The notes under the pieces: generated by a model
Databases searched by the model: none
Seen by the model: only the letters and a program-made list of their open reading frames with translations
Told to the model about the DNA's origin: nothing
Source: Neisseria mucosa
GTDB lineage: Bacteria; Pseudomonadota; Gammaproteobacteria; Burkholderiales; Neisseriaceae
Length of the DNA stretch: 34,241 nucleotides
Assembly: GCF_003044445.1 (NCBI RefSeq)
Contig: NZ_POWX01000022.1
Span: 1-34,241, forward strand
Direction of reading: 5' to 3'
Part shown: positions 23,777-32,732 of the stretch, one piece after another
How the letters are laid out: each line of letters begins with the position of its first letter
Numbering within the stretch: position 1 is the first letter of the stretch
Translations under genes and position numbers: made by a program

Positions 23777-24136
23777 ACTCGTCCGCCTGTCTAAAACTCT
23801 GGGAAACGGATTGCGGCAGCCGCCCGATTCCCGAACATTGGAAAAATGAAACTTGATATTTTACAAGAAAATACATTATTTGAATGCCTTTTTGTTAAAT
23901 TAATCGGGCTGCCATCCGTTTTTTTACATTTTCCCATCCGTCGCACCTATCCGCCCATTGCCATTTTGAAACCTGTTTTCTTCTGAAAAAACAACGCAAA
24001 ACAGTCCACACATACCCCCGCAAAATTGACCGTCCCGACAAAAAGGCGGATAATCCGCCCATCCTTAAAACACCGTTTCAGACGACCTTTTCCCGTGATT
24101 TAAAAGGTCGTCTGAAACCTTTTATAAAGCACGAAC
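23777..24136. other. Intergenic region with an outward DUS pair
   Basis: This divergent region between the permease and trhP has no gene. It contains two exact DUS in inverted orientation (24077-24088 and 24105-24116), each extended by several pairing bases (GTTTCAGACGACCTTTT...AAAAGGTCGTCTGAAAC), a 17-base-arm hairpin that lies in the trhP leader region rather than after a gene. Confidence 0.6.
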
Positions 24137-25489
24137 ATGAAAGCACCCGAACTCCTCCTTCCCGCCGGCGGCCTCGAACGTATGCGCGCCGCCTACGACT
24201 ACGGCGCAGACGCCGTTTATGCCGGCAGCCCACGTTATTCCCTGCGCGCCCGCAACAACGAATTTGCAAAACTCGACGTCCTCGAACAAGGCATTAAAGA
24301 AGCGCACGAGCGCAACAAAAAATTCTTTTTGACCGTCAACACCCTGCCGCACAATTCCAAGCTCAAAACCTTCGTCGCCGACATGGAGCCGCTGATTGCC
24401 ATGAAGCCCGACGCGCTGATTATGGCGGATCCGGGTTTGATTATGACCGTGCGCGAAAAATGGCCGGAAATGCCGATCCATCTGTCCGTACAGGCAAACA
24501 CCACCAACTACTGGGGCGTGAAATTCTGGCAGAACATCGGCGTCGAACGCATCATCCTGTCGCGCGAATTGAGCATGGAAGAAATCGCCGAAATCCGCCA
24601 AGAATGCCCCGACATCGAACTCGAAGTCTTCATCCACGGCGCATTGTGCATCGCCTACTCCGGCCGTTGCCTATTGTCGGGCTATTTCAACCACCGCGAC
24701 CCCAACCAAGGCACCTGCACCAACTCCTGCCGCTGGGACTACAAAGTCCACAACGCCACTGAAAGCGATGCGGGCGATGCCCAGCTTCTGCAAGGCTTCA
24801 ACTTTGAAAAAGCCCAAGAAGAAGCCAACCAAAACTTCGAAGGCATCAACGGTCAGAAACGCCACCCCTACGCCGACAAAGTTTTCCTGATTGAAGAGTC
24901 CAACCGCCCCGGCGAAATGATGCCGATTATGGAAGACGAACACGGCACCTACATCATGAATTCCAAAGACCTGCGCGGTATCGAAGTCGTCGAAAAACTC
25001 GCCAAAATCGGCGTGGACAGCCTCAAAGTCGAAGGCCGCACCAAGTCGCTCTACTACGTCGCCCGCGTCGCCCAGTCCTACCGCAAAGCGATTGACGATG
25101 CCGTCGCAGGCCGTCCGTTCGATTACGGCTTGTTGAGCGAACTCGAAGGCCTCGCCAACCGCGGCTACACCAGCGGCTTCCTCGAACGCCACCAAACCCA
25201 AGACTATCAAAACTACCTCAGTGGCCATTCCACTGCCAAACAAAGCCAATACGTCGGACACGTTACCGAAATCGACGCCGAAGGCTGGGCAACAGTGGAA
25301 GTCAAAAACCGCTTTGCCGTCGGCGACACCTTGGAAATCATCCATCCCGAAGGCAACCAAACCATTACGCTGGAACAAATGACCCGCAAAGGCGCATCCG
25401 TCGAAGTCGCCCCGGGCAATGGCATCCAAGTCAAAATCCCAAATATGCAGGGCAAAGAAAAAGCCTTGTTGGCGCGGGTTATCAAATAA
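24137..25489 (+). CDS. trhP: U32-family tRNA hydroxylation protein TrhP (YegQ)
   Basis: A 450-residue member of peptidase family U32. In E. coli the homologue YegQ/TrhP takes part in prephenate-dependent formation of 5-hydroxyuridine at tRNA position 34. The sequence shows the U32 start APELLLPAGGLERMRAAYDY and GADAVYAG, and the cysteine-rich signature GALCIAYSGRCLLSGY followed by GTCTNSCRWDY, proposed to hold an Fe-S cluster. A C-terminal beta-barrel-like domain follows (YVGHVTEIDAEGWATVEVKN). Length matches YegQ. It is a single gene ended by a DUS hairpin. Confidence 0.9.
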   Translation: MKAPELLLPAGGLERMRAAYDYGADAVYAGSPRYSLRARNNEFAKLDVLEQGIKEAHERNKKFFLTVNTLPHNSKLKTFVADMEPLIAMKPDALIMADPGLIMTVREKWPEMPIHLSVQANTTNYWGVKFWQNIGVERIILSRELSMEEIAEIRQECPDIELEVFIHGALCIAYSGRCLLSGYFNHRDPNQGTCTNSCRWDYKVHNATESDAGDAQLLQGFNFEKAQEEANQNFEGINGQKRHPYADKVFLIEESNRPGEMMPIMEDEHGTYIMNSKDLRGIEVVEKLAKIGVDSLKVEGRTKSLYYVARVAQSYRKAIDDAVAGRPFDYGLLSELEGLANRGYTSGFLERHQTQDYQNYLSGHSTAKQSQYVGHVTEIDAEGWATVEVKNRFAVGDTLEIIHPEGNQTITLEQMTRKGASVEVAPGNGIQVKIPNMQGKEKALLARVIK

Positions 25490-25494
25490 TCAAA

Positions 25495-25522
25495 AGGTCG
25501 TCTGAAAATTTTCAGACGACCT
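25495..25522. terminator. DUS hairpin terminator after trhP
   Basis: AAAAGGTCGTCTGAAAA and TTTTCAGACGACCTTTT with virtually no loop, followed by GTCTTTT. Confidence 0.85.
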
Positions 25523-25941
25523 TTTGTCTTTTCTGCTCCGCTTCTTCTAAAATATCCAAATAAACGGTTTCAAAACATTCCTTCAATATTAATATATTCT
25601 TATTTTTTCATATTGATTTAACAAGAAAATTTCCTCTGCAATCTTTAATTGATAAAATATAAATGTTTTCAAAACTTAACGTCTGCATGTAAGTTGTTGA
25701 TTTATGGTTTGGTTGTTTTATAAATGGGCTGATTTTTTGGAAATTTGTATTGTTACGGTTTGCTAAGTCGGAGGTTATCCGATAAGGTGTACTACAAGCG
25801 GTTACATCCGTGAGTATTAAATTAATCAATAAGATAGTTGATTAAGTAATTAAAACTGTTAAATCCCACAAAAAACGGACAGGTTATCCTCAACCGTTTG
25901 CACATCAAACCGTTTGCACACCAAATAGAAAGGAAAAAACC
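25523..25941. other. AT-rich intergenic region upstream of the DUF1328 gene
   Basis: About 420 bases with no convincing gene; a 73-codon minus-strand frame has no resemblance to anything I know. Close to the downstream gene is a short direct repeat, CCGTTTGCACA at 25904-25914 and again about 17 bases further on, of unknown meaning. Confidence 0.45.
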
Positions 25942-26100
25942 ATGCTTCATTATGCAGTTGTTTTCTTTGTTATCGCCATTATTGCAGCCGTACTGGGCTT
26001 TGGCGGCATTGCAGGCAGCGCGGCAGGTATCGCTAAAATCCTGTTTGTCGGTTTCCTGATTTTGTCAGTGTTGTCCCTGATTTTTGGCAAGAAAAAATAA
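25942..26100 (+). CDS. DUF1328 (YtjA-type) small membrane protein
   Basis: A 52-residue hydrophobic protein of the YtjA/DUF1328 family. It consists of two membrane helices with FGGIAGSAAGIAKILF between them and a short basic tail (FGKKK). AAAGGA lies eight bases before the ATG. Function is unknown; homologues are widespread and often stress-responsive. The left repeat of cassette 2 begins seven bases after its stop. Confidence 0.88.
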   Translation: MLHYAVVFFVIAIIAAVLGFGGIAGSAAGIAKILFVGFLILSVLSLIFGKKK

Positions 26101-26107
26101 AACTGAC

Positions 26108-26193
26108 AAACAGATAAGGCGTAACCTCGCTACCTTCTGAATGAATGTTTTTAAAACAAAGGTCGTCTGAAATTTTCAGACGACCTTTCTTCA
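26108..26193. repeat. Left direct repeat of cassette 2 (with DUS hairpin)
   Basis: An 86-base segment about 95% identical by eye to 27168-27254, in the same orientation. It starts AAACAGATAAGGCGTAA and ends with the DUS hairpin (26160-26171 and 26175-26186) and TTTCTTCA. It lies directly after the DUF1328 gene, as the right copy lies directly after gcvP. Confidence 0.9.
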
Positions 26194-26234
26194 GCCATAA
26201 TAATTCTCCTGTTAATTAATAACAATTTTTAATT

Positions 26235-26984
26235 TTAATTGGTGATAAAATAATTTTTTTTATATTGAATATAAGATATTTCCTTGCTACATCTCATATT
26301 TTCTTGGTTATCATGCATAAAGTATAGAGATACACTATCTTTAATAGACAATCTTGCATGAAAATCCTTAATATGACCGTTGTTGTCAATAGCCTCTAAT
26401 GATTTTTCAAAACTTACAGCAGAATCAGAACAAAGTATAGGCCTAAACATTGGATGCAAAGCAATTCTTGGCAGGGGCAAATCCTCGGGATAACGGTTGT
26501 CAGGAAACAGCGAACGGTAATGCTTTAAATAATCAGGCGTTGCTTCGATTTCTAAAAAAGTACTGCCGTTGTAGTTGGTCTGATGCACTACCGTAAAGCC
26601 GTCGGTCGGCCGTTTTAGCTTACGCCGCCTGTGTTTGAGCCATTTCTGCCGCTCTGCCTTGTCTTTCCATCTGAGTACCGCCTGTTTTTCTCCGTCAGGC
26701 CGCAAACGGCCGGAAAGCCGCACATAGCGCCGGTACACGGGAATCTGCCACTTTTTCGCTAAATCTTCAGGCGGCATATCAAGCAAACAGGCACTATGCA
26801 GCGTGCCTGCCATCTGCCTGAACAAACTCTCGAAGCTATTTACAGGATAAAGCTGCTCGCAGCCCGTTGCGTCATCCGCATATGCTTGAGAAACAGAGAC
26901 CGTCTGAATGCCGCTATCGGCATGAGACAAAATGGGCAGCAACATGGCCGGCCACAGCAAAGCAGCTAAAAATTTCACACTCAT
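26235..26984 (-). CDS. Exported protein of unknown function, cassette 2 copy
   Basis: A 249-residue paralogue of the product at 15146-15892. The signal peptide (MSVKFLAALLWPAMLLPILS) and residues 3 to about 170 are nearly identical, with a few changes between about 135 and 160 (HQTNYNG, ATPDYLKHY). The last 79 residues are highly divergent, keeping only sparse positions such as PILC, an ID-N-G turn and MRCSKEISYI near the end. The ATG at 26984 directly follows AAGGAG, which is closer than usual; a start further upstream (MGIISIQV) is possible but would hide the signal peptide. Function unknown. The layout suggests a shared export or anchoring part and a variable interaction part (inference). 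Confidence 0.75.
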   Translation of the reverse strand: MSVKFLAALLWPAMLLPILSHADSGIQTVSVSQAYADDATGCEQLYPVNSFESLFRQMAGTLHSACLLDMPPEDLAKKWQIPVYRRYVRLSGRLRPDGEKQAVLRWKDKAERQKWLKHRRRKLKRPTDGFTVVHQTNYNGSTFLEIEATPDYLKHYRSLFPDNRYPEDLPLPRIALHPMFRPILCSDSAVSFEKSLEAIDNNGHIKDFHARLSIKDSVSLYFMHDNQENMRCSKEISYIQYKKNYFITN

Positions 26985-27061
26985 CTCCTTCTTGATAGAA
27001 ATTATTACTTGTATTGATATTATTCCCAATATTTTTTCACTGCAAACACATTTACACGCTA

Positions 27062-27167
27062 ATTATGTGTTTGGCAATCATGGCTTGGGCGGTTTACTGA
27101 AAGAAGGTAGTCATGGAAAATCCCCTAAATGTCTTGGTGGGAATTTAGGGGATTTTGCAAAGGTCTC
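27062..27167. mobile_element. Degenerate IS/MITE end upstream of cassette 2 gene
   Basis: The right end, read on the minus strand, is GAGACCTTTGCAAAATCCCC then TAAATTCCCACCAAGACATTTAGGGG, matching the centre and one arm of the palindrome at 15977-16058 with about 10 bases missing. The other end is replaced by ~55 bases of unrelated sequence (27062-27115) that may be an IS remnant. It abuts the right direct repeat. Confidence 0.65.
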
Positions 27168-27254
27168 AAACAGATAAGGCGTAATCGCGCTACCTTCTGA
27201 ATGAACGTTTTTTAAAACAAAGGTCGTCTGAAATTTTCAGACGACCTTTCTTCA
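27168..27254. repeat. Right direct repeat of cassette 2 (with DUS hairpin)
   Basis: The native copy of 26108-26193, ending ten bases before the gcvP stop. Its DUS hairpin (27221-27232 and 27236-27247) would terminate gcvP on the minus strand. Confidence 0.9.
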
Positions 27255-27263
27255 TATCAAACC

Positions 27264-30116
27264 TTAATCTTCATACGCTTCCATCGGCGGGCAGGAGCAG
27301 ACCAGATTTCGGTCGCCGTACACGTCGTCCACGCGGTTGACGCTCGGCCAGAATTTGTTTTCACGCACGAAAGGCAGCGGGAAGACGGCTTCTTCGCGGG
27401 AGTACGGGTGCGCCCACTCGCCGGTTACGTTGGCGGCGGTGTGCGGGGCGTTGACCAGCGGGTTGTCGTCTTTCGGCCATTCTCCGCGCTCGACTTTCAG
27501 CACTTCCTGTTTGATTTGTTTCAAGGCGGCGATGAAGCGGTCGAGTTCGGCTTTGCTCTCGCTTTCGGTCGGTTCGATCATCAGCGTGCCGGCAACGGGG
27601 AAGGAGACGGTCGGGGCGTGGAAGCCGTAGTCCATCAGGCGTTTGGCGATGTCGGTTTCGGTGATGCCGCTTTCGGCTTTGAGCGGACGCAAATCGACGA
27701 TGCATTCGTGCGCGACGCGGCCGTTTTTGCCTGTGTAGAGAACGGGATAGTCTTCGCTCAGGCGTTTGGCGACGTAGTTGGCGTTGAGCAATGCCCAGCG
27801 TGTTGCCTGTTCCATGCCTTGTTTGCCCATCATGGTCAGGTACATCCAGGTAATCGGCAGGATGGACGCGGAACCGAAGGCGGCTGAGGAAACGGCGGTT
27901 TGCCCGGCACTGGCGCTATGCGTGTCGGTCAAGGTATGACCCGGGGCAAACGGGGCGAGGTGGGCTTTCAAACCGATGGGGCCCATGCCCGGACCGCCGC
28001 CGCCGTGGGGGATGCAGAAGGTTTTGTGCAGGTTCATGTGCAACACGTCCGCGCCGACTTCGGCGGGCTGCATGATGCCGATTTGGGCGTTGAGGTTGGC
28101 GCCGTCCATGTAAACCTGTCCGCCGTTTTCATGGACGATGCGGCAGATGTCGCGGATGCCTTCTTCGTACACGCCGTGGGTGGACGGGTAGGTAATCATG
28201 ATGGCGGACAAGGCGTCGCGGTGTTGTTCGGCTTTGGCTTTCAAATCGTCGATGTTGACGTTGCCGTGTTCGTCGGTATCGACGACGACGACTTTCAAAC
28301 CGAGCATGGCGGCGGTGGCGGGGTTGGTGCCGTGGGCGGATTTGGGAATCAGGCAGATGTTGCGGTGTGCCTCGCCTTGGGCTTCCTGATAGCGGCGGAT
28401 GGCGAGCATACCGCTGTATTCGCCCTGCGCGCCGGAGTTGGGCTGGAAGGAAATCGCGTCAAAGCCGGTGATGGCTTTCAGGCTGTTTTCCATGTCGGTC
28501 AGGAGTTCGCGGTAGCCTGCGGTTTGGGCTTCGGGGGCGTAGGGGTGGATGTCGGAGAATTCTGCCCAAGTAATCGGCAGCATTTCGGCGGTAGCGTTGA
28601 GCTTCATGGTGCAGCTGCCCAGCGAAATCATGCTGCGGTTCATCGCCAAATCGCGGTCTTCGAGTTTTTTCAGGTAGCGCAGCATTTCGTGTTCAGTGTG
28701 GTAACGGTTGAACACGGGATGTTGCAAGATATTGTCTTGGCGCAGGAATTCGGTTTTCAGACGACCTTTGACGTCGTCTGAAAGCGTGAAGGTGTTGTTG
28801 CCGGTGAAGGCGTAGTACAACACGGCAAGGTCTTCGCGCACGGATGTTTCGTGGAAGGCGGCGGCGATTTGGGTGTCGCTGACGCGGTGCAGGTTGTAGC
28901 CCAGTTCCAAAGCGGTTTGGAACGCTTTGTCTGCTTTTTCTTTGCTGCCGAAATCGACGGTAACGGTATCGAAGAAGACTTCGTAAACCACTTTCAGGCC
29001 GTCTGAAACCAGCGCGTCGGCAAAGGCGGAAGCCAGCGCGTGAATGCGGTTGGCGATGCGTTTCACGCCTTCGGGGCCGTGATAGACGGCATACATGCCC
29101 GCCAAGTTCGCCAGCAATGCTTGCGCGGTACAAATATTGGATGTGGCTTTTTCGCGGCGGATGTGTTGCTCGCGGGTGGACAACGCCATACGCAGCGCGG
29201 GTTTGCCCGATGCGTCTTTGGATACGCCGATGATGCGGCCCGGGGCGGAGCGTTTGAACTCGTCTTTAAACGCAAAATAAGCCGCGTGCGGCCCGCCGAA
29301 GCCCATCGGTACGCCGAAGCGCTGGGTATTGCCCAACGCGATGTCCGCGCCCAACTCGGCAGGCGATTTCAGCAAGACCAAGCTCATAATGTCGGCGGCA
29401 ACGGCAACAATCGTGCCTTTGGTTTTCAGACGACCTATGACGCTTTGCAAGTCTTGCACGTCGCCGTCTTTGCCGACGTATTGGAACAGCGCGCCAAAGT
29501 ATTCGCCTTCATCCGCTTTGGCAAAATCGCCGACCACCAGCTCGAAGCCGAAATATTTGGCGCGGGTTTTCATTACGTCCAAAGTCTGCGGATAGACGCG
29601 CTCGTCCACGAAGAAACGCTCGGATTTTACTTTGCCCACGCGGTGCGCCATCGCCATCGCTTCAGCGGCGGCGGTCGCTTCGTCCAGCAAAGACGCGCCC
29701 GCCACGGGGAAGCCGGTCAAATCAATACACACCTGCTGGAAGTTCAACAAGGCTTCCAAACGCCCCTGCGCGATTTCCGCCTGATACGGCGTGTAGGCGG
29801 TGTACCAGCCCGGGTTTTCCAACACATTGCGCAAAATCACGTTCGGCACGCGGGTCGGATAATAGCCCAAGCCGATATAGGATTTGTTGATCACGTTTTT
29901 CGCCGCAATGGCTTTCAGCTTCGCCAAAGCGTCCGCCTCGGTCAAGGCTGCGGGCAGGTCGAGTTCGGACGGCATACGGATGCTTTGCGGCACGGTGTTG
30001 CCGACAAAATCGTCCATACTCTTCTCGCCGAGCGCCTCCAAAAGCGCAGCCTCGTCGCCAAAACTCAAATGACGCGCGGCAAATTCGTTGGGGTTGAACA
30101 GTTCGGATAGTTTCAT
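27264..30116 (-). CDS. gcvP: Glycine dehydrogenase (decarboxylating), P protein
   Basis: A 950-residue PLP enzyme that decarboxylates glycine and passes the aminomethyl group to the lipoyl arm of GcvH. It is the long single-chain form: an N-terminal half (YIGLGYYPTRVPNVILRNVLENPGWYTAYTPYQ) and a C-terminal half with the PLP lysine in HMNLHKTFCIPHGGGGPG. Length is normal. GAAGGAG precedes the start. It is the last gene of the cluster after gcvT, gcvH and tag. It contains two native DUS (28756-28767, 29425-29436) and an AG-DUS (28996-29007), all read in frame (for example GRLKT). Confidence 0.98.
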   Translation of the reverse strand: MKLSELFNPNEFAARHLSFGDEAALLEALGEKSMDDFVGNTVPQSIRMPSELDLPAALTEADALAKLKAIAAKNVINKSYIGLGYYPTRVPNVILRNVLENPGWYTAYTPYQAEIAQGRLEALLNFQQVCIDLTGFPVAGASLLDEATAAAEAMAMAHRVGKVKSERFFVDERVYPQTLDVMKTRAKYFGFELVVGDFAKADEGEYFGALFQYVGKDGDVQDLQSVIGRLKTKGTIVAVAADIMSLVLLKSPAELGADIALGNTQRFGVPMGFGGPHAAYFAFKDEFKRSAPGRIIGVSKDASGKPALRMALSTREQHIRREKATSNICTAQALLANLAGMYAVYHGPEGVKRIANRIHALASAFADALVSDGLKVVYEVFFDTVTVDFGSKEKADKAFQTALELGYNLHRVSDTQIAAAFHETSVREDLAVLYYAFTGNNTFTLSDDVKGRLKTEFLRQDNILQHPVFNRYHTEHEMLRYLKKLEDRDLAMNRSMISLGSCTMKLNATAEMLPITWAEFSDIHPYAPEAQTAGYRELLTDMENSLKAITGFDAISFQPNSGAQGEYSGMLAIRRYQEAQGEAHRNICLIPKSAHGTNPATAAMLGLKVVVVDTDEHGNVNIDDLKAKAEQHRDALSAIMITYPSTHGVYEEGIRDICRIVHENGGQVYMDGANLNAQIGIMQPAEVGADVLHMNLHKTFCIPHGGGGPGMGPIGLKAHLAPFAPGHTLTDTHSASAGQTAVSSAAFGSASILPITWMYLTMMGKQGMEQATRWALLNANYVAKRLSEDYPVLYTGKNGRVAHECIVDLRPLKAESGITETDIAKRLMDYGFHAPTVSFPVAGTLMIEPTESESKAELDRFIAALKQIKQEVLKVERGEWPKDDNPLVNAPHTAANVTGEWAHPYSREEAVFPLPFVRENKFWPSVNRVDDVYGDRNLVCSCPPMEAYED

Positions 30117-30251
30117 TTCTACTCCTTCGGTGTTGTAGGAATCTGCCGCGAAGGCAGGTGTTTGGGTTTTCAGACGACGTTTGGATTCAGGAGGTCGTCT
30201 GAAAACATTTATTTAAAAATAAATATGGTAAGTGATATCAAAAACCTGTTT

Positions 30252-30803
30252 TCAGGCGACCTCTGTCCATTTCGGGCGACCTTCCAAAATTTCTTGATAA
30301 ACCGGACAGCTTTCAATATGCGCGCCGGGCAGGTAGCCGGTACTCATTAAAAATTCGCCGACGATTTCGCCGCCGACAAATTTGAAATGTTTTTTAAAGA
30401 GCTTCACCCACTCGGCTTTATCGAGCGGATGGTGCGCATCGAGCCAGTGTTTGAACGAGCCGTATTCCTGTTGCAACTTTTTGATTTGCCGTGCGTTGTA
30501 AATAGCAGCATTGATTTTCAGGCGGTTGCGGACGATGCCTGCGTCGGCAAGCAGGCGTTCGATGTCGGTTTCGTCGAATGCGGCGACAGTGTCAATGTCG
30601 AAATCTTTAAATGCAGCCCGAAACGCCTGTTGTTTCTTCAGCATCAACGTCCAGCTCAAACCCGCCTGATTGATTTCCAACACCAGCCGTCCGAACAACT
30701 CATTGTCGTCTGAAATCGGAAAACCGTATTGCTTATCGTGGTAATGTTTGTTCGGATTGTCCGTATTGTTCGGAAGGGCGGCAACAAATTCGCAGTAATT
30801 CAT
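30252..30803 (-). CDS. tag: 3-methyladenine DNA glycosylase I
   Basis: A 183-residue base-excision repair enzyme that removes 3-methyladenine from DNA. Family marks are a Cys near the N-terminus (NYCEF), YHDKQYGFP, the catalytic-pocket VLEINQAGLSWTLML, DAGIVRNRLKINAAI, and KHFKFVGGEIVGEFL. The C-terminal HIESC pair would complete the zinc-binding site with the early Cys and His. It lies between gcvH and gcvP on the same strand. A DUS-rich spacer on each side makes co-transcription uncertain. The location within the glycine-cleavage cluster has no obvious functional logic. Confidence 0.92.
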   Translation of the reverse strand: MNYCEFVAALPNNTDNPNKHYHDKQYGFPISDDNELFGRLVLEINQAGLSWTLMLKKQQAFRAAFKDFDIDTVAAFDETDIERLLADAGIVRNRLKINAAIYNARQIKKLQQEYGSFKHWLDAHHPLDKAEWVKLFKKHFKFVGGEIVGEFLMSTGYLPGAHIESCPVYQEILEGRPKWTEVA

Positions 30804-30822
30804 GTTTTATCGGTCAAGCGAA

Positions 30823-30869
30823 ACAAAGGTCGTCTAAAAACCTAAAACGGGGTTTCAGACGACCTTTCA
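30823..30869. terminator. DUS hairpin between gcvH and tag
   Basis: AAAGGTCGTCTAAAAACC and GGTTTCAGACGACCTTT form an imperfect stem. The left copy has a changed base (CTAAAA) while the right (30854-30865) is exact. It lies ahead of tag and after gcvH on the minus strand. Confidence 0.6.
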
Positions 30870-30910
30870 AAATCAAAACGCGGCAATATGCCTGCCGCGC
30901 CATTTTAAAA

Positions 30911-31297
30911 TCAATCCACTTCGCCCGCGTATTGTTCGGCGGTCAGCAGGCCGTCGTAGTCGGCAGGATTGGCAGGTTTGATTTTGAAAAACCAGCCTGC
31001 GCCGTATGGGTCGCTGTTGGCGGTTTCCGGCGCGCTGGGCAAATCTTCGTTGACGGCGACGACTTCGCCCGCAATCGGCGCGTACACGTCGGACGCGGCT
31101 TTCACAGACTCAACCACACCGGCTTGTTCTTCAGCGGCAAGGTTCGCGCCGACTTCGGGCAGCTCGACGAACACGATGTCGCCCAACAATTCTTGCGCGT
31201 GGTGGGTAATACCGACGGTGATGGTACCGTCTTCTTCAAGGCGCAGCCATTCGTGGCTGGCAACGTATTTCAGTTCGGCTGGGATGTTGTTGCTCAT
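30911..31297 (-). CDS. gcvH: Glycine cleavage system H protein
   Basis: A 128-residue lipoyl carrier that shuttles the aminomethyl intermediate between GcvP, GcvT and lipoamide dehydrogenase. The lipoylated lysine is Lys66 in VESVKAASDVYAP, and HEWLRLEEDGTITVGIT and GDIVFVELPEVG are typical of the family. I chose the ATG at 31297 (MSNNIPAEL), which has GGAG nine bases upstream; an ATG five codons earlier lacks this. Between it and gcvT is a spacer with a DUS pair. With the P and T proteins nearby the set lacks only the shared L protein. Confidence 0.97.
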   Translation of the reverse strand: MSNNIPAELKYVASHEWLRLEEDGTITVGITHHAQELLGDIVFVELPEVGANLAAEEQAGVVESVKAASDVYAPIAGEVVAVNEDLPSAPETANSDPYGAGWFFKIKPANPADYDGLLTAEQYAGEVD

Positions 31298-31374
31298 GGT
31301 TTGATTCTCCATTGGTTTTTTGGCTTAAAGAGTGAAGCCTTCGGATATGATCGACAGGCTGTTCTACGTTTGTT

Positions 31375-31410
31375 TTCAGACGACCTTAACTTTGACAAAG
31401 GTCGTCTGAA
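31375..31410. terminator. DUS inverted repeat after gcvT
   Basis: Two exact DUS in inverted orientation (31375-31386, 31399-31410) with flanking pairing bases (GTTTTCAGACGACCTT and AAGGTCGTCTGAAAC). They lie between gcvT and gcvH and may attenuate or process the transcript. Confidence 0.6.
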
Positions 31411-31416
31411 ACCGCA

Positions 31417-32517
31417 TCAGTCAAACTGTTTCTGCCCGTTGCGTACAAACGGCAGCTTCAATACGCGCACGTCTACTTCCTTGCCGCGCATCAGCACTTT
31501 GGCGGTATCGCCGTCAAAATCTTTCGGTACGCGGGCGATAGCGATGGATTGTTTCAGGCTGGGCGAGAATACGCCGCTGGTGGTTTCGCCTTTACCTTTG
31601 TCGGTCAACACTTCCATATGCGCGCGCAGGATGCCGCCTTTGTTGAGCAGCAAACCGACTTGTTTGACGGCAACGCCTTTTTCTTTCAATGCCAGCAAGG
31701 CGGCTTTACCGACGAAATCGCGGCTTTCGTCTTTCAAATCAACCGTCCAGCCCATGCCTGCTTCGAGCGGGCTAGTGTCGTCGTCCATATCGTTGCCGTA
31801 GAGGTTCATACCGGCTTCCATGCGCAGGGTGTCGCGCGCGCCGAGACCGCAGGGCTGTACGCCGGCTTGTTGCAGGGCTTTGAAGAATGCGACGGCTTCG
31901 GTGCCGGGCAGGATGACTTCGACGCCGTCTTCGCCGGTGTAGCCGGTGCGGGCAACAAACCAGTCGTTGCCCAAATCCGCGCCTTGGAACAGTTTGAGGT
32001 TGTGGACGACATCCGCCCATTCGGGTTTGACAGTCAGGAGTTTTTCGATGGCTTTCGGGCCTTGTACGGCAAGCATACCGAGGTCGTAGCGCGGGTTAAA
32101 GGCGACGCCGAATTCTTGTCCGACTTTGTGGAACTGGGCGGTATCTTTTTCGCGGGTCGCGCCGTTGGATACGATGCGGTATTGTGTTTCGGCCTCGTTG
32201 GTGCGGTAAACGATCAAGTCGTCAATCACGCCGCCGTTGTCGTTGAGCAGCGCGGAATAAAGGGCTTTGCCGACGAAGGCGAGTTTGGCAACATCGTTGG
32301 CAATCAGTTTGCGGAAAAAGGCTTTGGCGTTCGCTCCGGCGACGTCGGTAACGAGCATATGGGATACGTCGAACATACCGGCGTCGGTGCGCACGGCTTC
32401 GTGTTCGGCGATTTGCGAACCATAATGGATGGGCAGTTCCCAGCCGGCAAAATCGACCAGCTTCGCGCCTGCATCTTGATGGGCTTGGTGAAACGGGGTG
32501 GTTTTCAGGGCAGTCAT
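31417..32517 (-). CDS. gcvT: Glycine cleavage system T protein (aminomethyltransferase)
   Basis: A 366-residue enzyme that transfers the methylene carbon from the H protein to tetrahydrofolate, releasing ammonia. Visible are TPFHQAHQDAGAKLVDFAGWELP at the start, the catalytic Asp region FDVSHM, and GYTGEDGVEVILPG and GLGARDTLRMEAGMNLYG in the folate-binding part. The C-terminal barrel ends near KLPFVRNGQKQFD. Length is typical. It is the first gene behind a tandem glycine riboswitch, so the cluster should be induced by glycine. It is divergent from an Lrp-type regulator. Confidence 0.98.
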   Translation of the reverse strand: MTALKTTPFHQAHQDAGAKLVDFAGWELPIHYGSQIAEHEAVRTDAGMFDVSHMLVTDVAGANAKAFFRKLIANDVAKLAFVGKALYSALLNDNGGVIDDLIVYRTNEAETQYRIVSNGATREKDTAQFHKVGQEFGVAFNPRYDLGMLAVQGPKAIEKLLTVKPEWADVVHNLKLFQGADLGNDWFVARTGYTGEDGVEVILPGTEAVAFFKALQQAGVQPCGLGARDTLRMEAGMNLYGNDMDDDTSPLEAGMGWTVDLKDESRDFVGKAALLALKEKGVAVKQVGLLLNKGGILRAHMEVLTDKGKGETTSGVFSPSLKQSIAIARVPKDFDGDTAKVLMRGKEVDVRVLKLPFVRNGQKQFD

Positions 32518-32577
32518 TCTCAGCTTCTCCGGATTTATTGTTCAGATGCCGTCCGCACAAGATGCGCGGAAGACCCT

Positions 32578-32714
32578 ATCTGTCCTTGAACCTGAGATTT
32601 TCGGCCGTATCCGCTTGATGGCAAACCAGTCTGCTCACTGCTTTGCGCGGTTGTCTGAATGGTGGTTCAGACGACCTTCTCCCCTTCGGTGGGTGCGATT
32701 GCACCGCTCTCCAG
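32578..32714 (-). promoter_or_regulatory. Glycine riboswitch, aptamer II with extended P3
   Basis: On the minus strand: GGAGAG then a GGTGC-AATC-GCACC hairpin (P2), then CACCGAAGGGGAGAA, and at the end AATCTCAGG...AAGGACAG, all matching conserved blocks of the gcvT glycine riboswitch. Between the two halves is an extension with two hairpins. One is built on a DUS (GGTCGTCTGAA...TTCAGACAACC, DUS at 32666-32677). The other is GCAAA...CAGT-GAGCAG-ACTG...TTTGC (32621-32646). It is followed by a small hairpin and the gcvT ribosome site. Confidence 0.82.
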
Positions 32715-32732
32715 ATGTTTTATTTCAATGTG

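Noticed and set aside
27408..30110. Several long plus-strand frames opposite gcvP
   Set aside because: They are antisense shadows of gcvP, full of Val/Gly/Phe runs typical of the reverse strand of a GC-rich gene.
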